Part shown: in pieces, positions 53,472-62,059 of the stretch
Numbering within the stretch: position 1 is the stretch's first letter
Layout of the letters: the number at the start of each line of letters is the position of its first letter
Source of the DNA: Halorubrum lacusprofundi ATCC 49239
Lineage (GTDB): Archaea > Halobacteriota > Halobacteria > Halobacteriales > Haloferacaceae
DNA: 64,000 bases
Assembly: GCF_000022205.1 (NCBI RefSeq)
Contig: NC_012029.1
Location: 2,542,001 to 2,606,000, forward strand
Reading direction: 5' to 3'
Made by a program: the position numbers and the translations under genes
Notes under the pieces: generated by a model
What the model saw: the letters and a program-made list of their open reading frames with translations, nothing else
Database searches by the model: none
Told to the model about the DNA's origin: nothing

Positions 53472-54364
53472 GCGGTCTCACCCTCCGTTTCGGCCTGTTC
53501 TGCGATCGCCGATCGTTCGATCGTCGTCCCCGCGCCGCCGAGCGCGGCGACGATGGGGTCGTTGACGTTGGCACCGGCGACGATCACGCGCCCGGAGCCG
53601 CCAGAGAGCGCCTCTTTGGCGGCCATCACCTTCTTGCCCATGAACCCCTCGGCGGCGGCTTCGACCGCCGCCAGTTCGTCGGGCGTCGCCGCCGACTCGA
53701 TCAGCGTGTCCGGGTCGTCGGGGTCCGCGTACACGCCGGCCACGTCCGTCAGCAGGACGAGATCCGCGTCTAGCGCGCCGGCGACCGCGGCGGCCGCCCG
53801 GTCCGCGTCGGTGTTGACGGGCGTGACGCCGCCGTCTCCCTCTTTCCCCTCCATCGGGGGCGAGACGACGGGGGTGTACCCGTCGGCGAGGAGCCCGTCC
53901 AGCAGGTCGGCGTTCACCGACTCGATCCGGCCGGAGTGCTCGCCGCGGCGGATCTTCTTTTTGCCGTCTTCAACCACCCGGACCGCCGACTTGCGCGGCC
54001 CCGAGAGGAGCCCGCCGTCGACGCCCGAGAGGCCGACCGCGTCGACGCCGGCCTCGCGGAACAGCGCCGTCAGTTCGGTGTTGAGCTTGCCCGCCATCGC
54101 CATCGTGAACGCCTCCATCGTCTCCGCGTCGGTGAATCGACCGGTGACGCCGGAGGCGGACTCGACGTACTCGGGCTCCATGCCGAGCCGCTCGATGACC
54201 TCGTCGACGACCGTCGAGCCGCCGTGGACGACCACGACCCGCCGCCCGTTGGCGGCGAGGTGGGCCACGTCGCCGACCGCGCCGGCCGGATCGACCGCCT
54301 TCGCGCCGCCGATCTTGACGACGACGGGTGGCTCCTCTGCGGTGGTGGACTGCTCGTCGGTCAT
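53468..54364 (-). CDS. argB: [LysW]-glutamate/aminoadipate kinase
   Basis: 298 residues, amino acid kinase fold: VVVKIGGAKAVDPAGAVGDVAHL, VVVHGGSTVVDEV, then NVNADLLDG-type loops and VLLTDVAGVYADPDDP. It phosphorylates the carrier-bound amino acid. Four-base overlaps with argC and argD show tight coupling. Confidence 0.93.
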   Translation of the reverse strand: MTDEQSTTAEEPPVVVKIGGAKAVDPAGAVGDVAHLAANGRRVVVVHGGSTVVDEVIERLGMEPEYVESASGVTGRFTDAETMEAFTMAMAGKLNTELTALFREAGVDAVGLSGVDGGLLSGPRKSAVRVVEDGKKKIRRGEHSGRIESVNADLLDGLLADGYTPVVSPPMEGKEGDGGVTPVNTDADRAAAAVAGALDADLVLLTDVAGVYADPDDPDTLIESAATPDELAAVEAAAEGFMGKKVMAAKEALSGGSGRVIVAGANVNDPIVAALGGAGTTIERSAIAEQAETEGETA

Positions 54365-55410
54365 GGCGACCCCACGGGATGGAGCCCCTGGAACTCCAGA
54401 CCGGCGTCTTCGGGCAGCCCTAAGGCGATGTTCGCCGCGTGGACCGCCTGCCCGGCGGAGCCTTTCATCATGTTATCGATCGCCGAGAAGACGACGATGC
54501 GCCGGTTACCGGGATCGAGTTCGAAGCCGACCTCGCCGTAGTTCGTGCCGGCGACCGCCTTCGGCTCGGGGTAGCGGTAGACGCCGCCCCCGCCGGAGAC
54601 GATTCGCATGAACGGTTCGTCGGCGTAGGCGCCGCGGTACGCCTGCCACAGGTCCGCCTTCGAGACGGGCTCGTCGGGGAAGACGTGGCAGGTCGCGCTC
54701 GCGCCGCGGATCATCTCGACCGCGTGGACGGTAAAGGAGACGTCGAGCCCGAGGTACGCCTCGATCTCCGCCTCGTGGCGGTGACCGGTGGGCGCGTACG
54801 GGCGGACGACGCCCGAGCGCTCCGGATGTGAGGAGGCCGCGCCGCCGCCGGCGCCGCCCTCCGAGGAGCCCACCTTCACGTCGACGACGACCTCACCGGT
54901 GTCGGGACCGAGCGCGCCCGCGTCGACGAGGGGCTTGAGCCCGAGCATCGTCGCGGTCGCGTTACAGCCGCCGCCGGCGATCAGGTCGGCGCCGGAGAGG
55001 TTCTCGCGGTTGATCTCGGGGAGCGCGTACTCCGCGCGCTCCAAGTACTCGGGCGACGTGTGCCCGTCGTACCACTCGTCGTACAGCGCCGCCTCGGGCA
55101 GGCGGAAGTCCGCCGAGAGGTCGACGACCGTGTCGGCGGCCTCGAAGTACTCGTCGACCTGTCCCATCGAGACGCCGTGCGGCGTCGCCGAGAACAGCAC
55201 GTCGACCGATTCCAGATCGTCGGGGTCCGAGAAGCGCAGGTCGAGCCCGCGCAGATTCGGGTGGGAGCGACCGACGGTCATGTTGTCGGCCGACCGCGAC
55301 GTGGCCTGCACGACCTCGAAGTCGGGATGTCCCGAGAGGATCCGCAACAGCTCGCCGCCGGTGAAGCCCGTGCCGCCGACGATGCTCGCGGTGTAGGTCT
55401 CGTCGGTCAT
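54361..55410 (-). CDS. argC: [LysW]-glutamyl/aminoadipyl-phosphate reductase
   Basis: 349 residues. The NADP-binding start is ASIVGGTGFTGGELLRILSGHPDFEV. The active-site Cys is in IAGGGCNATATML, with the catalytic His region HRHEAEIEAYLG. It reduces the acyl phosphate to the semialdehyde. It overlaps argX and argB by four bases each. Confidence 0.94.
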   Translation of the reverse strand: MTDETYTASIVGGTGFTGGELLRILSGHPDFEVVQATSRSADNMTVGRSHPNLRGLDLRFSDPDDLESVDVLFSATPHGVSMGQVDEYFEAADTVVDLSADFRLPEAALYDEWYDGHTSPEYLERAEYALPEINRENLSGADLIAGGGCNATATMLGLKPLVDAGALGPDTGEVVVDVKVGSSEGGAGGGAASSHPERSGVVRPYAPTGHRHEAEIEAYLGLDVSFTVHAVEMIRGASATCHVFPDEPVSKADLWQAYRGAYADEPFMRIVSGGGGVYRYPEPKAVAGTNYGEVGFELDPGNRRIVVFSAIDNMMKGSAGQAVHAANIALGLPEDAGLEFQGLHPVGSP

Positions 55411-56291
55411 GCCGTGACCTCCTCGCCGTCGGCCGCCGCGACCTTCGCCTCCAGCCAGTCGACGACCTTCGCGGGAACGTCGACGTCGGTGGCAGCGTCG
55501 AGTGCCTTGAACTCAACTGTGTGGTTCACCTCGTGAACGGTGTACTCGCCGGAGCCGGTACCACCGACCTCCATCAGGTCGACGCCGAGCATGCCGCCGC
55601 CGACCGCCTCCGAGGCGCGCTCGACCAGATCCAGCGCGCGGTCGTCGAGATCAAAGGATTTCGTCTCGCCGCCCTTCGCGGCGTTCGTGAGCCAGTGATC
55701 GGACGACCGAGTCATCGCAGCGATCGGCTCGCCGTCGACCGCCAGCGCGCGGATGTCGCGGCCGGGCTTGTCGACGAACTCCTGGATGTAGAACACCTTG
55801 TGCTCGTAGTGGCCGAGCGTCTCCTTGTGCTCTAAGATCGCCTCTGCGGCGTTCCGCGTGTCGATCTTCGCCATCAGCCGGCCCCACGAGCCGACGACGG
55901 GCTTGAGCACGCAGGGGTAGCCGAACTCCTCGATCGACTCCATCGCGGCCTCCTTCGTGAACGTGACCTCCGTCGCCGGGGTGGGAATATCCGCCTCGGC
56001 GAGCGCGAGCGAGTTCTTCGCCTTGTCGGCGCAGATGTCGCCCGTTTCGGGGGAGTTCACCACCGGGACGCCGTAGCTGTCGAGGAACTTGGTCGCGTAC
56101 AGCGACCGACTCGTCGACAGACAGCGGTCGACGACGATATCGAGGTCCTCGACGTTCGCGGTCGTCGATTCGAGTCCGAACCGCTCTTTCCGGACGTCGA
56201 TCTTTTCGACTTCGTGGCCGCGGTCGCGAAGCTCGCCGAGCAGCAGCTTCTCGTCTTTCCGGATCCGCGAGTAGAGGATCCCTATTTGCAT
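55407..56291 (-). CDS. argX: Glutamate/aminoadipate-[LysW] ligase (ArgX/LysX)
   Basis: 294 residues from ATG 56291; longer upstream codons give no conserved residues. ATP-grasp ligase: MQIGILYSRIRKDEKLL at the start, CVLKPVVGSWGRLMAKI for ATP binding, VGVDLMEV and HEVNHTVEFKAL at the metal site. It couples glutamate (or aminoadipate) to the C-terminal Glu of LysW. In this arginine cluster, glutamate is the likely substrate, although haloarchaeal enzymes may also serve lysine synthesis. Confidence 0.93.
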   Translation of the reverse strand: MQIGILYSRIRKDEKLLLGELRDRGHEVEKIDVRKERFGLESTTANVEDLDIVVDRCLSTSRSLYATKFLDSYGVPVVNSPETGDICADKAKNSLALAEADIPTPATEVTFTKEAAMESIEEFGYPCVLKPVVGSWGRLMAKIDTRNAAEAILEHKETLGHYEHKVFYIQEFVDKPGRDIRALAVDGEPIAAMTRSSDHWLTNAAKGGETKSFDLDDRALDLVERASEAVGGGMLGVDLMEVGGTGSGEYTVHEVNHTVEFKALDAATDVDVPAKVVDWLEAKVAAADGEEVTA

Positions 56292-56332
56292 GTCGACCAC
56301 TCGCGTGTCGCGGTCGTGGCGGTCGTCGCCAT

Positions 56333-56521
56333 CTACTCGCCCCAATCCTCCTCAAGTTCGGGGGCCTCTTCCAACACGACGGGGTCCAGCGAGATGACCT
56401 CCAGTTCGGTCCCGGTGACCGGACTGTCGATGATCTCGCCGACTTCCACGTCGGCCGGAAGCTCGATCTCTTCGCCCGTGATCGGGTCCTCTGCCATCAC
56501 TGGATCAGTGTCGCTCGTCAT
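56333..56521 (-). CDS. argW: Amino-group carrier protein LysW/ArgW without zinc cysteines
   Basis: 62 residues from ATG 56521; ATG 56497 (MAEDPITG) is the alternative. The end ELEEDWGE is the LysW signature whose last Glu carries the amino acid. Usual LysW has two CxxC pairs for zinc; here they read DPIT and SPVT, and the protein has no cysteine at all. The overall spacing is kept (EIELPADVEVGEIIDSPVTGTELEV). It sits 41 bases before argX. Fold stability without zinc, perhaps through acidic residues in high salt, is inference. Confidence 0.9.
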   Translation of the reverse strand: MTSDTDPVMAEDPITGEEIELPADVEVGEIIDSPVTGTELEVISLDPVVLEEAPELEEDWGE

Positions 56522-56545
56522 CGTACCACCTACTCGGCCGTGAAC

Positions 56546-56557
56546 CCGCATAAATCC
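56546..56557 (-). promoter_or_regulatory. Probable TATA box of the argW operon
   Basis: The minus strand reads GATTTATGCGGG, about 28-33 bases above ATG 56521. It fits a nearly leaderless transcript for argW-X-C-B-D-E, separate from argGH. Confidence 0.4.
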
Positions 56558-56564
56558 TTCGAAC

Positions 56565-56582
56565 TTGTAATTTAGTTTACAA
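56565..56582. promoter_or_regulatory. Candidate operator upstream of argW (TTGTAA inverted repeat)
   Basis: TTGTAA (56565-56570) and TTACAA (56577-56582) form an inverted repeat with a six-base spacer, immediately upstream of the argW TATA region. The same TTGTAA half-site lies at 59584-59589 above argG at nearly the same distance from the start. This suggests one regulator for both arginine units. Confidence 0.45.
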
Positions 56583-56631
56583 TAAATAGACTACCCGCTA
56601 ACGGATGATAATCGGTCGTACAACCGCCGTG

Positions 56632-56653
56632 TGAAATCTAATATCAGATTTCA
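56632..56653. repeat. Inverted repeat between argH and argW
   Basis: TGAAATCT (56632-56639) and AGATTTCA (56646-56653) are perfect arms around AATATC. It lies about 135 bases past the argH stop and 110 above the argW start. It could be an argH terminator or a second regulator site. Confidence 0.5.
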
Positions 56654-56788
56654 ATGATTAGTGTGTCCCCTCGCGGGGACGGCGGCGTCGTCGGCGGTCG
56701 CGGATCGACCGTCGACGGCGCCGGTCGCGGTCGGGCTCGCGGTCGTCGCAGTCCGGTCGGTTGCTCCGACTCGGCCGCCGGCACGGCG

Positions 56789-58297
56789 TCAGACATGCTC
56801 GGCCACCTCCGTGTCCAACAGCTCCGCTGCCGCCGCGAGCGATTCCCGCTCGTCGGCCAGCGCCGCGGAATCAGTCTCGATCCGTGTCTCGACAGCCGCG
56901 AGTTCGTCGGCGACCGCCTCGGGGGCGGGCCCCCCGGCGGAGTCGCGGCTCGCGACGCTGGCGGCGGGGTCGAGCGCCGATTCCACGTCGTCGCGGCTCA
57001 CGTGCGTCGAGAGGGGCTCGCCCGTCACCTTTCGAGTGGCCTCGTCAACTTTTGCGGCCGCGGCGGCCGACGAGTCGTCGTCCGAGACGGTCTCGGCGGC
57101 GGTCGCGACGATCTCGTGAGCGGTCCGGAAGGGCATCCCGCTCATCGCGAGTAAGTCGGCCACGCCGGTCGCCGTCGAGAAGCCCTCGCCCGCGGCGTCT
57201 GCGAGCGTCACCTCGTCCCAGTCCGCGGTCGCGACCGCGCCCGCGGCGACCTCGGTCGCCTCACGTACGTCGTCCGCGATCTCGAACACGCCCGCGTGGG
57301 CGCGCTGGAGGTCGCGGTTGTACGCGCGCGGGAGCCCCTTGAGGAGGCTCAGCGTGCCCGTCGCCTCGCCGATCGCGTCGCCGGCGACGCCGCGAGTCAG
57401 CTCCAGCGTGTCCGGGTTCTTCTTCTGGGGCATGATCGAGGACGTGGAGGAGTACGCGTCCGACAGCTCCACGAACCCCTTGTTCGAGAAGAGAATCAGA
57501 TCTTCCGCGAGCCCCGACAGCGTCGTCGCGAGCGTCGCGCACGCGGTCGCGCCCTCCGCGAGGAAGTCGCGGGCGGACGCCGCGTCCGTCGAGTTGCGAA
57601 CGGTCCCGTCGAACCCGAGCAGCTCGGCAGTCCGATCGCGGTCGATATCGAACGGCGTCCCCGCGAACGCGGCCGCACCGAGCGGCGACCGGTTGACCCG
57701 GTCGTACGCGTCGAGCAGGCGCTCGGTGTCGCGGGCGACCCCGCCCTCGTACGACAGCAGGTAGTGCGCGACCGTCGTCGGCTGGGCCGGCTGGAGGTGC
57801 GTGTAGCCGGGCATCACCGTCTCCGTGTGCTCGCTCGCGACATCGACGAGCGCCTCGCGGAGCGCGATCGTTGCCTCGGCGGCGGCGAGCAGGTCCTCGC
57901 GCAGGCGGTACCGGATGCAGGTCGCCACCTCGTCGTTGCGCGAGCGGGCGGTGTGCATCCGACCGCCGTCCGAGCCGATTCGGTCGATGACCGCCGTCTC
58001 GATCGCCTCGTGAACGTCCTCGCCGTCCGGGAGCGCGTCGTGGCCCGCCGCCTCCACGTCGTCGAGGGAGGTGAGGATCTCGCCCGCCACCGTGTCGTCG
58101 ACGATCCCCTGCTCGGCGAGCATCACCGTGTGCGCGCGGTCGACCGCGAGGTCGGCCTCGAAGATCGCCGCGTCGGCGGCGAGGCTCGACAGGAACTCGC
58201 GGGCGGGGCCGCCGCTGAAGCGATCGCGGCGGACGGCGGTACCGCTCTCACCCGTCGCGTTTGCGTCTGCCGCCGTGCCGGGATCGTCGTCGGTCAT
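56789..58297 (-). CDS. argH: Argininosuccinate lyase
   Basis: 502 residues. The fumarase/aspartase-type signature is SSIMPQKKNPDTLEL, with GGRMHTARSRNDEVAT and MPGYTHLQPAQPTTVAHYLLS. It splits argininosuccinate into arginine and fumarate. It starts directly after the argG stop. The C-terminal stretch is longer and richer in Ala/Glu than bacterial forms, as is common in haloarchaea. Confidence 0.95.
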   Translation of the reverse strand: MTDDDPGTAADANATGESGTAVRRDRFSGGPAREFLSSLAADAAIFEADLAVDRAHTVMLAEQGIVDDTVAGEILTSLDDVEAAGHDALPDGEDVHEAIETAVIDRIGSDGGRMHTARSRNDEVATCIRYRLREDLLAAAEATIALREALVDVASEHTETVMPGYTHLQPAQPTTVAHYLLSYEGGVARDTERLLDAYDRVNRSPLGAAAFAGTPFDIDRDRTAELLGFDGTVRNSTDAASARDFLAEGATACATLATTLSGLAEDLILFSNKGFVELSDAYSSTSSIMPQKKNPDTLELTRGVAGDAIGEATGTLSLLKGLPRAYNRDLQRAHAGVFEIADDVREATEVAAGAVATADWDEVTLADAAGEGFSTATGVADLLAMSGMPFRTAHEIVATAAETVSDDDSSAAAAAKVDEATRKVTGEPLSTHVSRDDVESALDPAASVASRDSAGGPAPEAVADELAAVETRIETDSAALADERESLAAAAELLDTEVAEHV

Positions 58298-59536
58298 TTA
58301 GTTCTCGTCGTCGATCTCGTCCGCGGCGCCACTCCCGTCCGTCGCGAGCTCGGGCTTTTCCACGCCCGCCTTCACGTCGTTGGCGAGGCGCTCCTGCAGC
58401 CCGTGGTACTTCGCGACGCCCGTGGCGTCCTCCTGCGCGATGCCGGCCACGTCCTCGGTGTTGAACGAGGCCATCTCCTCAGAGTAGACGGCGTACTCGG
58501 AGTCGCGGGCGACGACGCGGCAGTTGCCACCGGAAACCTTCACCGTCGCGGTGCCCGTCACCACGTCCTGCGTCTCGTCGACGAACGCGTCGAGCGCGTC
58601 GACGACGGGGGCAAACACGAGCCCCTGGTACGCCTTCTCGGACCACTCCTGCTCGATCCCCTTCTTGAAGGAGCGCTCGTTCTTGGTGAGGACGAGGTCT
58701 TCGAGGGCCTGGTGGGCCGTGAGCAGGACGGTCGCGGCCGGGTGCTCGTAGTTCTCGCGCACCTTCAGCCCGAGCATGCGGTCCTCCATCACGTCGGTGC
58801 GACCGATGCCGTAGCCGCCGGCGTACTTGTTGAGGTACTGGATGAGCGGGACGGGGTCCATCGCCTCACCGTCGATGGCGACCGGAACGCCCTCCTCGAA
58901 CGTCACCTCGATGGTGGTCTCGCCTTCCGGCCCCGCGGTCCACTCGTAGATGTCCTCCGGCGGCTCGTAGCTCGGGTCCTCCAGCTTGCCGCCCTCGACC
59001 GCACGCGACCAGATGTTCTCGTCGATGGACCAGACGCCGCCGTCGCCGGCCTCGACGGGCAGGTCTTTCTCGGCCGCGTAGTCGATCTCCCACTCACGGG
59101 TGAGTCCGAGTTCGCGGACGGGCGCGATAACTTCCAGATCGGAGCCGCGCCAGACGGCCTCGAACCGGAGCTGGTCGTTCCCCTTCCCCGTGCAGCCGTG
59201 CGCGATGGCGTCACAGCCCTGCTCCTCGGCGACGCCCAGAATCGCCTCGGCGATGACGGGGCGCGCGAGGGCGGTGCCGAGCGGGTAGCCCTGGTACGTC
59301 GCGTTCGTCTTCACCGCATCGTAACACAGGTCCGCGAACTCCTCTTTGGCGTCGACGACGTGGAGGTCGAGCCCCAGCGCGTCGGCGGTCTCCTCTGCCT
59401 CGTCGAACTCCTCGGTCGGCTGCCCGACGTCGACGTTGACGCCGATGACCTCGTCGTAGCCGTACTCTTCTTTCAAAAGCGGTACGCAGACAGTCGTGTC
59501 GAGTCCCCCACTGAACGCGAGTGCAACGGTTGCCAT
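58298..59536 (-). CDS. argG: Argininosuccinate synthase
   Basis: 412 residues. N-terminal ATP motif ALAFSGGLDTTVCVPLLKEEYGYDEVIGVNVDVGQ, with KTNATYQGYPLGTALARP and AHGCTGKGNDQLRFE. It joins citrulline and aspartate. It is the first gene of the argGH unit, with its own promoter-like region upstream. Confidence 0.96.
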   Translation of the reverse strand: MATVALAFSGGLDTTVCVPLLKEEYGYDEVIGVNVDVGQPTEEFDEAEETADALGLDLHVVDAKEEFADLCYDAVKTNATYQGYPLGTALARPVIAEAILGVAEEQGCDAIAHGCTGKGNDQLRFEAVWRGSDLEVIAPVRELGLTREWEIDYAAEKDLPVEAGDGGVWSIDENIWSRAVEGGKLEDPSYEPPEDIYEWTAGPEGETTIEVTFEEGVPVAIDGEAMDPVPLIQYLNKYAGGYGIGRTDVMEDRMLGLKVRENYEHPAATVLLTAHQALEDLVLTKNERSFKKGIEQEWSEKAYQGLVFAPVVDALDAFVDETQDVVTGTATVKVSGGNCRVVARDSEYAVYSEEMASFNTEDVAGIAQEDATGVAKYHGLQERLANDVKAGVEKPELATDGSGAADEIDDEN

Positions 59537-59561
59537 TACCGGAGTAGAATAGACTCTATCC

Positions 59562-59589
59562 CTTAAATTCGTCGCTTTAGATATTGTAA
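59562..59589 (-). promoter_or_regulatory. Promoter region of argG with a TTGTAA half-site
   Basis: The minus strand reads TTTAAG (59562-59567), 26-31 bases above ATG 59536, a fair TATA box. TTGTAA on the + strand (59584-59589) lies just upstream of it, 48 bases from the start. At argW the matching distance is 44 bases. Confidence 0.45.
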
Positions 59590-59924
59590 GAAATTAGTGG
59601 CGGCGACGCTACCCGACGACGTAGCTGTCACTCTACGGAACGAAACGGCGCGAACGCGACGAGGGAGGAAGATTACTGGCCCGAGGGGGCCGGTCGTCGC
59701 GCCGCGCCGGAAGCCGGTCGCGGCGGTCGGACGCCTCGTCGCGGTCGCGGGGCTCGTCGGCCTCGGATAAGGGCGACGTCGAGACGAGCCTCCGCGCGCA
59801 TTAGCTGAATCTATTCCGATTGCAGTATAAAAACATTCCGCAACACCGCCGCGAGCGCACGCTGACACCGCTTCGCCGAACGGACTTCTCACCTGTTCAT
59901 AGGAACCAGAGAGTTCTCGGTTAG
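59590..59924. other. Intergenic region upstream of argG
   Basis: 335 bases. The middle (59650-59770) is GC-rich with GGCC-rich palindromic bits (ggcccgagggggcc). A TATA-like agtataaaaac lies near 59824 with no gene behind it in that direction. A frame on the minus strand here (to 59928) is basic and Arg-rich and not credible. I see no supported gene. Confidence 0.4.
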
Positions 59925-60323
59925 TCACCTCTCAGGCGAACTCTCCGAGCGCCAGTGGACGACCACGTTCCCGATGGCGAACTCATCGTCGCTCTCGCCA
60001 TCCCGGACGATCTGAACGGTGTTCTCGCCCTGTTGTAGCATCGCGCCCGTGATGGTATCCATCCACAGTTGCCAGCCGTCCGAGGGTGGGAGGTCGAACC
60101 CCGTCAGCGGTTCGCCGTTGACATGGACTTCGTGTCCGAACGTCCCCACGTCGTAGACCTGAACCTCAAAGTACGCGTCGAGTGGATCTGTGGTCGTGAC
60201 CTCGAACGTGTGAAGAGTCGAGGCATCGCCAACGAACTCGGCCCACTCTACATTCAGTGCGTCCGGGTCTTCGCCCAGGTGTTCGAGGACGGTGACGAGT
60301 GCGTAGTCGGTGTGTGGTGGCAT
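59925..60323 (-). CDS. DUF7383-type beta-sandwich protein
   Basis: 132 residues. It reads as one beta-rich domain: LNVEWAEFVGDASTLHTFEVTTTDPLDAYFEVQVYDVG, HEVHVNGEPLTGFDLPPSDGWQLWMDTI and NTVQIVRDGESDDEFAIGNVVVHWR. This resembles a haloarchaeal family I recall as DUF7383, with a jelly-roll or carbohydrate-binding-like look. No signal peptide, so probably cytoplasmic. Function unknown. It lies next to a TnpB element and is otherwise isolated. Confidence 0.75.
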   Translation of the reverse strand: MPPHTDYALVTVLEHLGEDPDALNVEWAEFVGDASTLHTFEVTTTDPLDAYFEVQVYDVGTFGHEVHVNGEPLTGFDLPPSDGWQLWMDTITGAMLQQGENTVQIVRDGESDDEFAIGNVVVHWRSESSPER

Positions 60324-60411
60324 ATCATATCTTTCACGGACAGGAACCTTGTACGTACCGTCTGATTAGGTAGCGGGCTACAAGAACGGTTCTCTGACAC
60401 GCTTTCACCGT

Positions 60412-60556
60412 CTATCCAATTCGTGTGAGCGGTTCGTTCGCCCAAAGGCATGGAAACGAACGCTGAGTCGCTGCTGAATACAGCCCCGAAGCGACTCGCT
60501 GCCTTCCGGCTGGGGCTTTGGAAGTGTTCACCGCGAGATTCTCGATCACGTATAAA
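60412..60556 (-). repeat. Dispersed TATA/mini-ORF element, copy 3 (reversed, degenerate)
   Basis: On the minus strand a TATA box (GTTTATACG, about 60549-60557) precedes GGTGAACACTTCCAAAGCC (60514-60532). GTG 60531 opens a frame of 39 codons (MNTSKAPAGRQRVASG...) to a TAG at 60412. The 3' part differs from copies 1 and 2: it has its own hairpin (GAGTCGCT...AGCGACTC) and lacks the GCGCCACCGC tail. Its upstream side abuts the right end of the TnpB element. Confidence 0.5.
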
Positions 60557-60566
60557 CAGCCACCAG

Positions 60567-60634
60567 CAACATCCAAACTCGACTTGTAAGCTACCACGCC
60601 CTGAAGGACGTGGCATTCAGCGTGGACTCTCGTT
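60567..60634 (-). ncRNA. Probable omega-RNA end of the solo-TnpB element
   Basis: After the tnpB stop the minus strand holds a hairpin CCACG-TCCTTCAGGG-CGTGG (about 60593-60612) and then GTAGCTTACAAGTCGAG. In related elements this region is the scaffold of the TnpB guide RNA, and the flanking DNA supplies the guide. Here the flank is the dispersed repeat copy 3. Ends are approximate. Confidence 0.4.
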
Positions 60635-61873
<1,239 letters not shown>

Positions 61874-61974
61874 CTGTACTTCATATGTAACGCTATGTGT
61901 TTATAAAATTTGGATTGGCGTGGGGGAGTCGGCCAGCCATCGAGCGTGGTTTGTGTCCATGTTGTCGGCTTCCT

Positions 61975-61994
61975 CCCGCGCCTAAAGTCGCGGG
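61975..61994 (-). repeat. Left-end hairpin of the solo-TnpB element
   Basis: CCCGCG and CGCGGG form a six-base stem around an eight-base loop (CCTAAAGT), about 100 bases upstream of tnpB. A subterminal hairpin of this form is the recognition structure of Y1 transposases. Confidence 0.55.
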
Positions 61995-62059
61995 TTTCCG
62001 CCTTGTGGTCATTATGAACACCCGATCAACCGCATCGATCGACCCACTCCCGCTATCGA

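Noticed and set aside
51849-54611. A 920-codon open frame on the + strand
   Set aside because: It is antisense to argE, argD and argB, which have intact catalytic motifs and tight overlaps. Long antisense frames are a by-product of GC-rich codon use.
57296-59566. A 756-codon open frame on the + strand
   Set aside because: Antisense to argH and argG; its protein is Arg/Val/Asp-rich with no domain.
59563-59928. A 121-codon minus-strand frame between argG and DUF7383
   Set aside because: Basic, Arg/Ser-rich, with no start signal; it overlaps the argG promoter.
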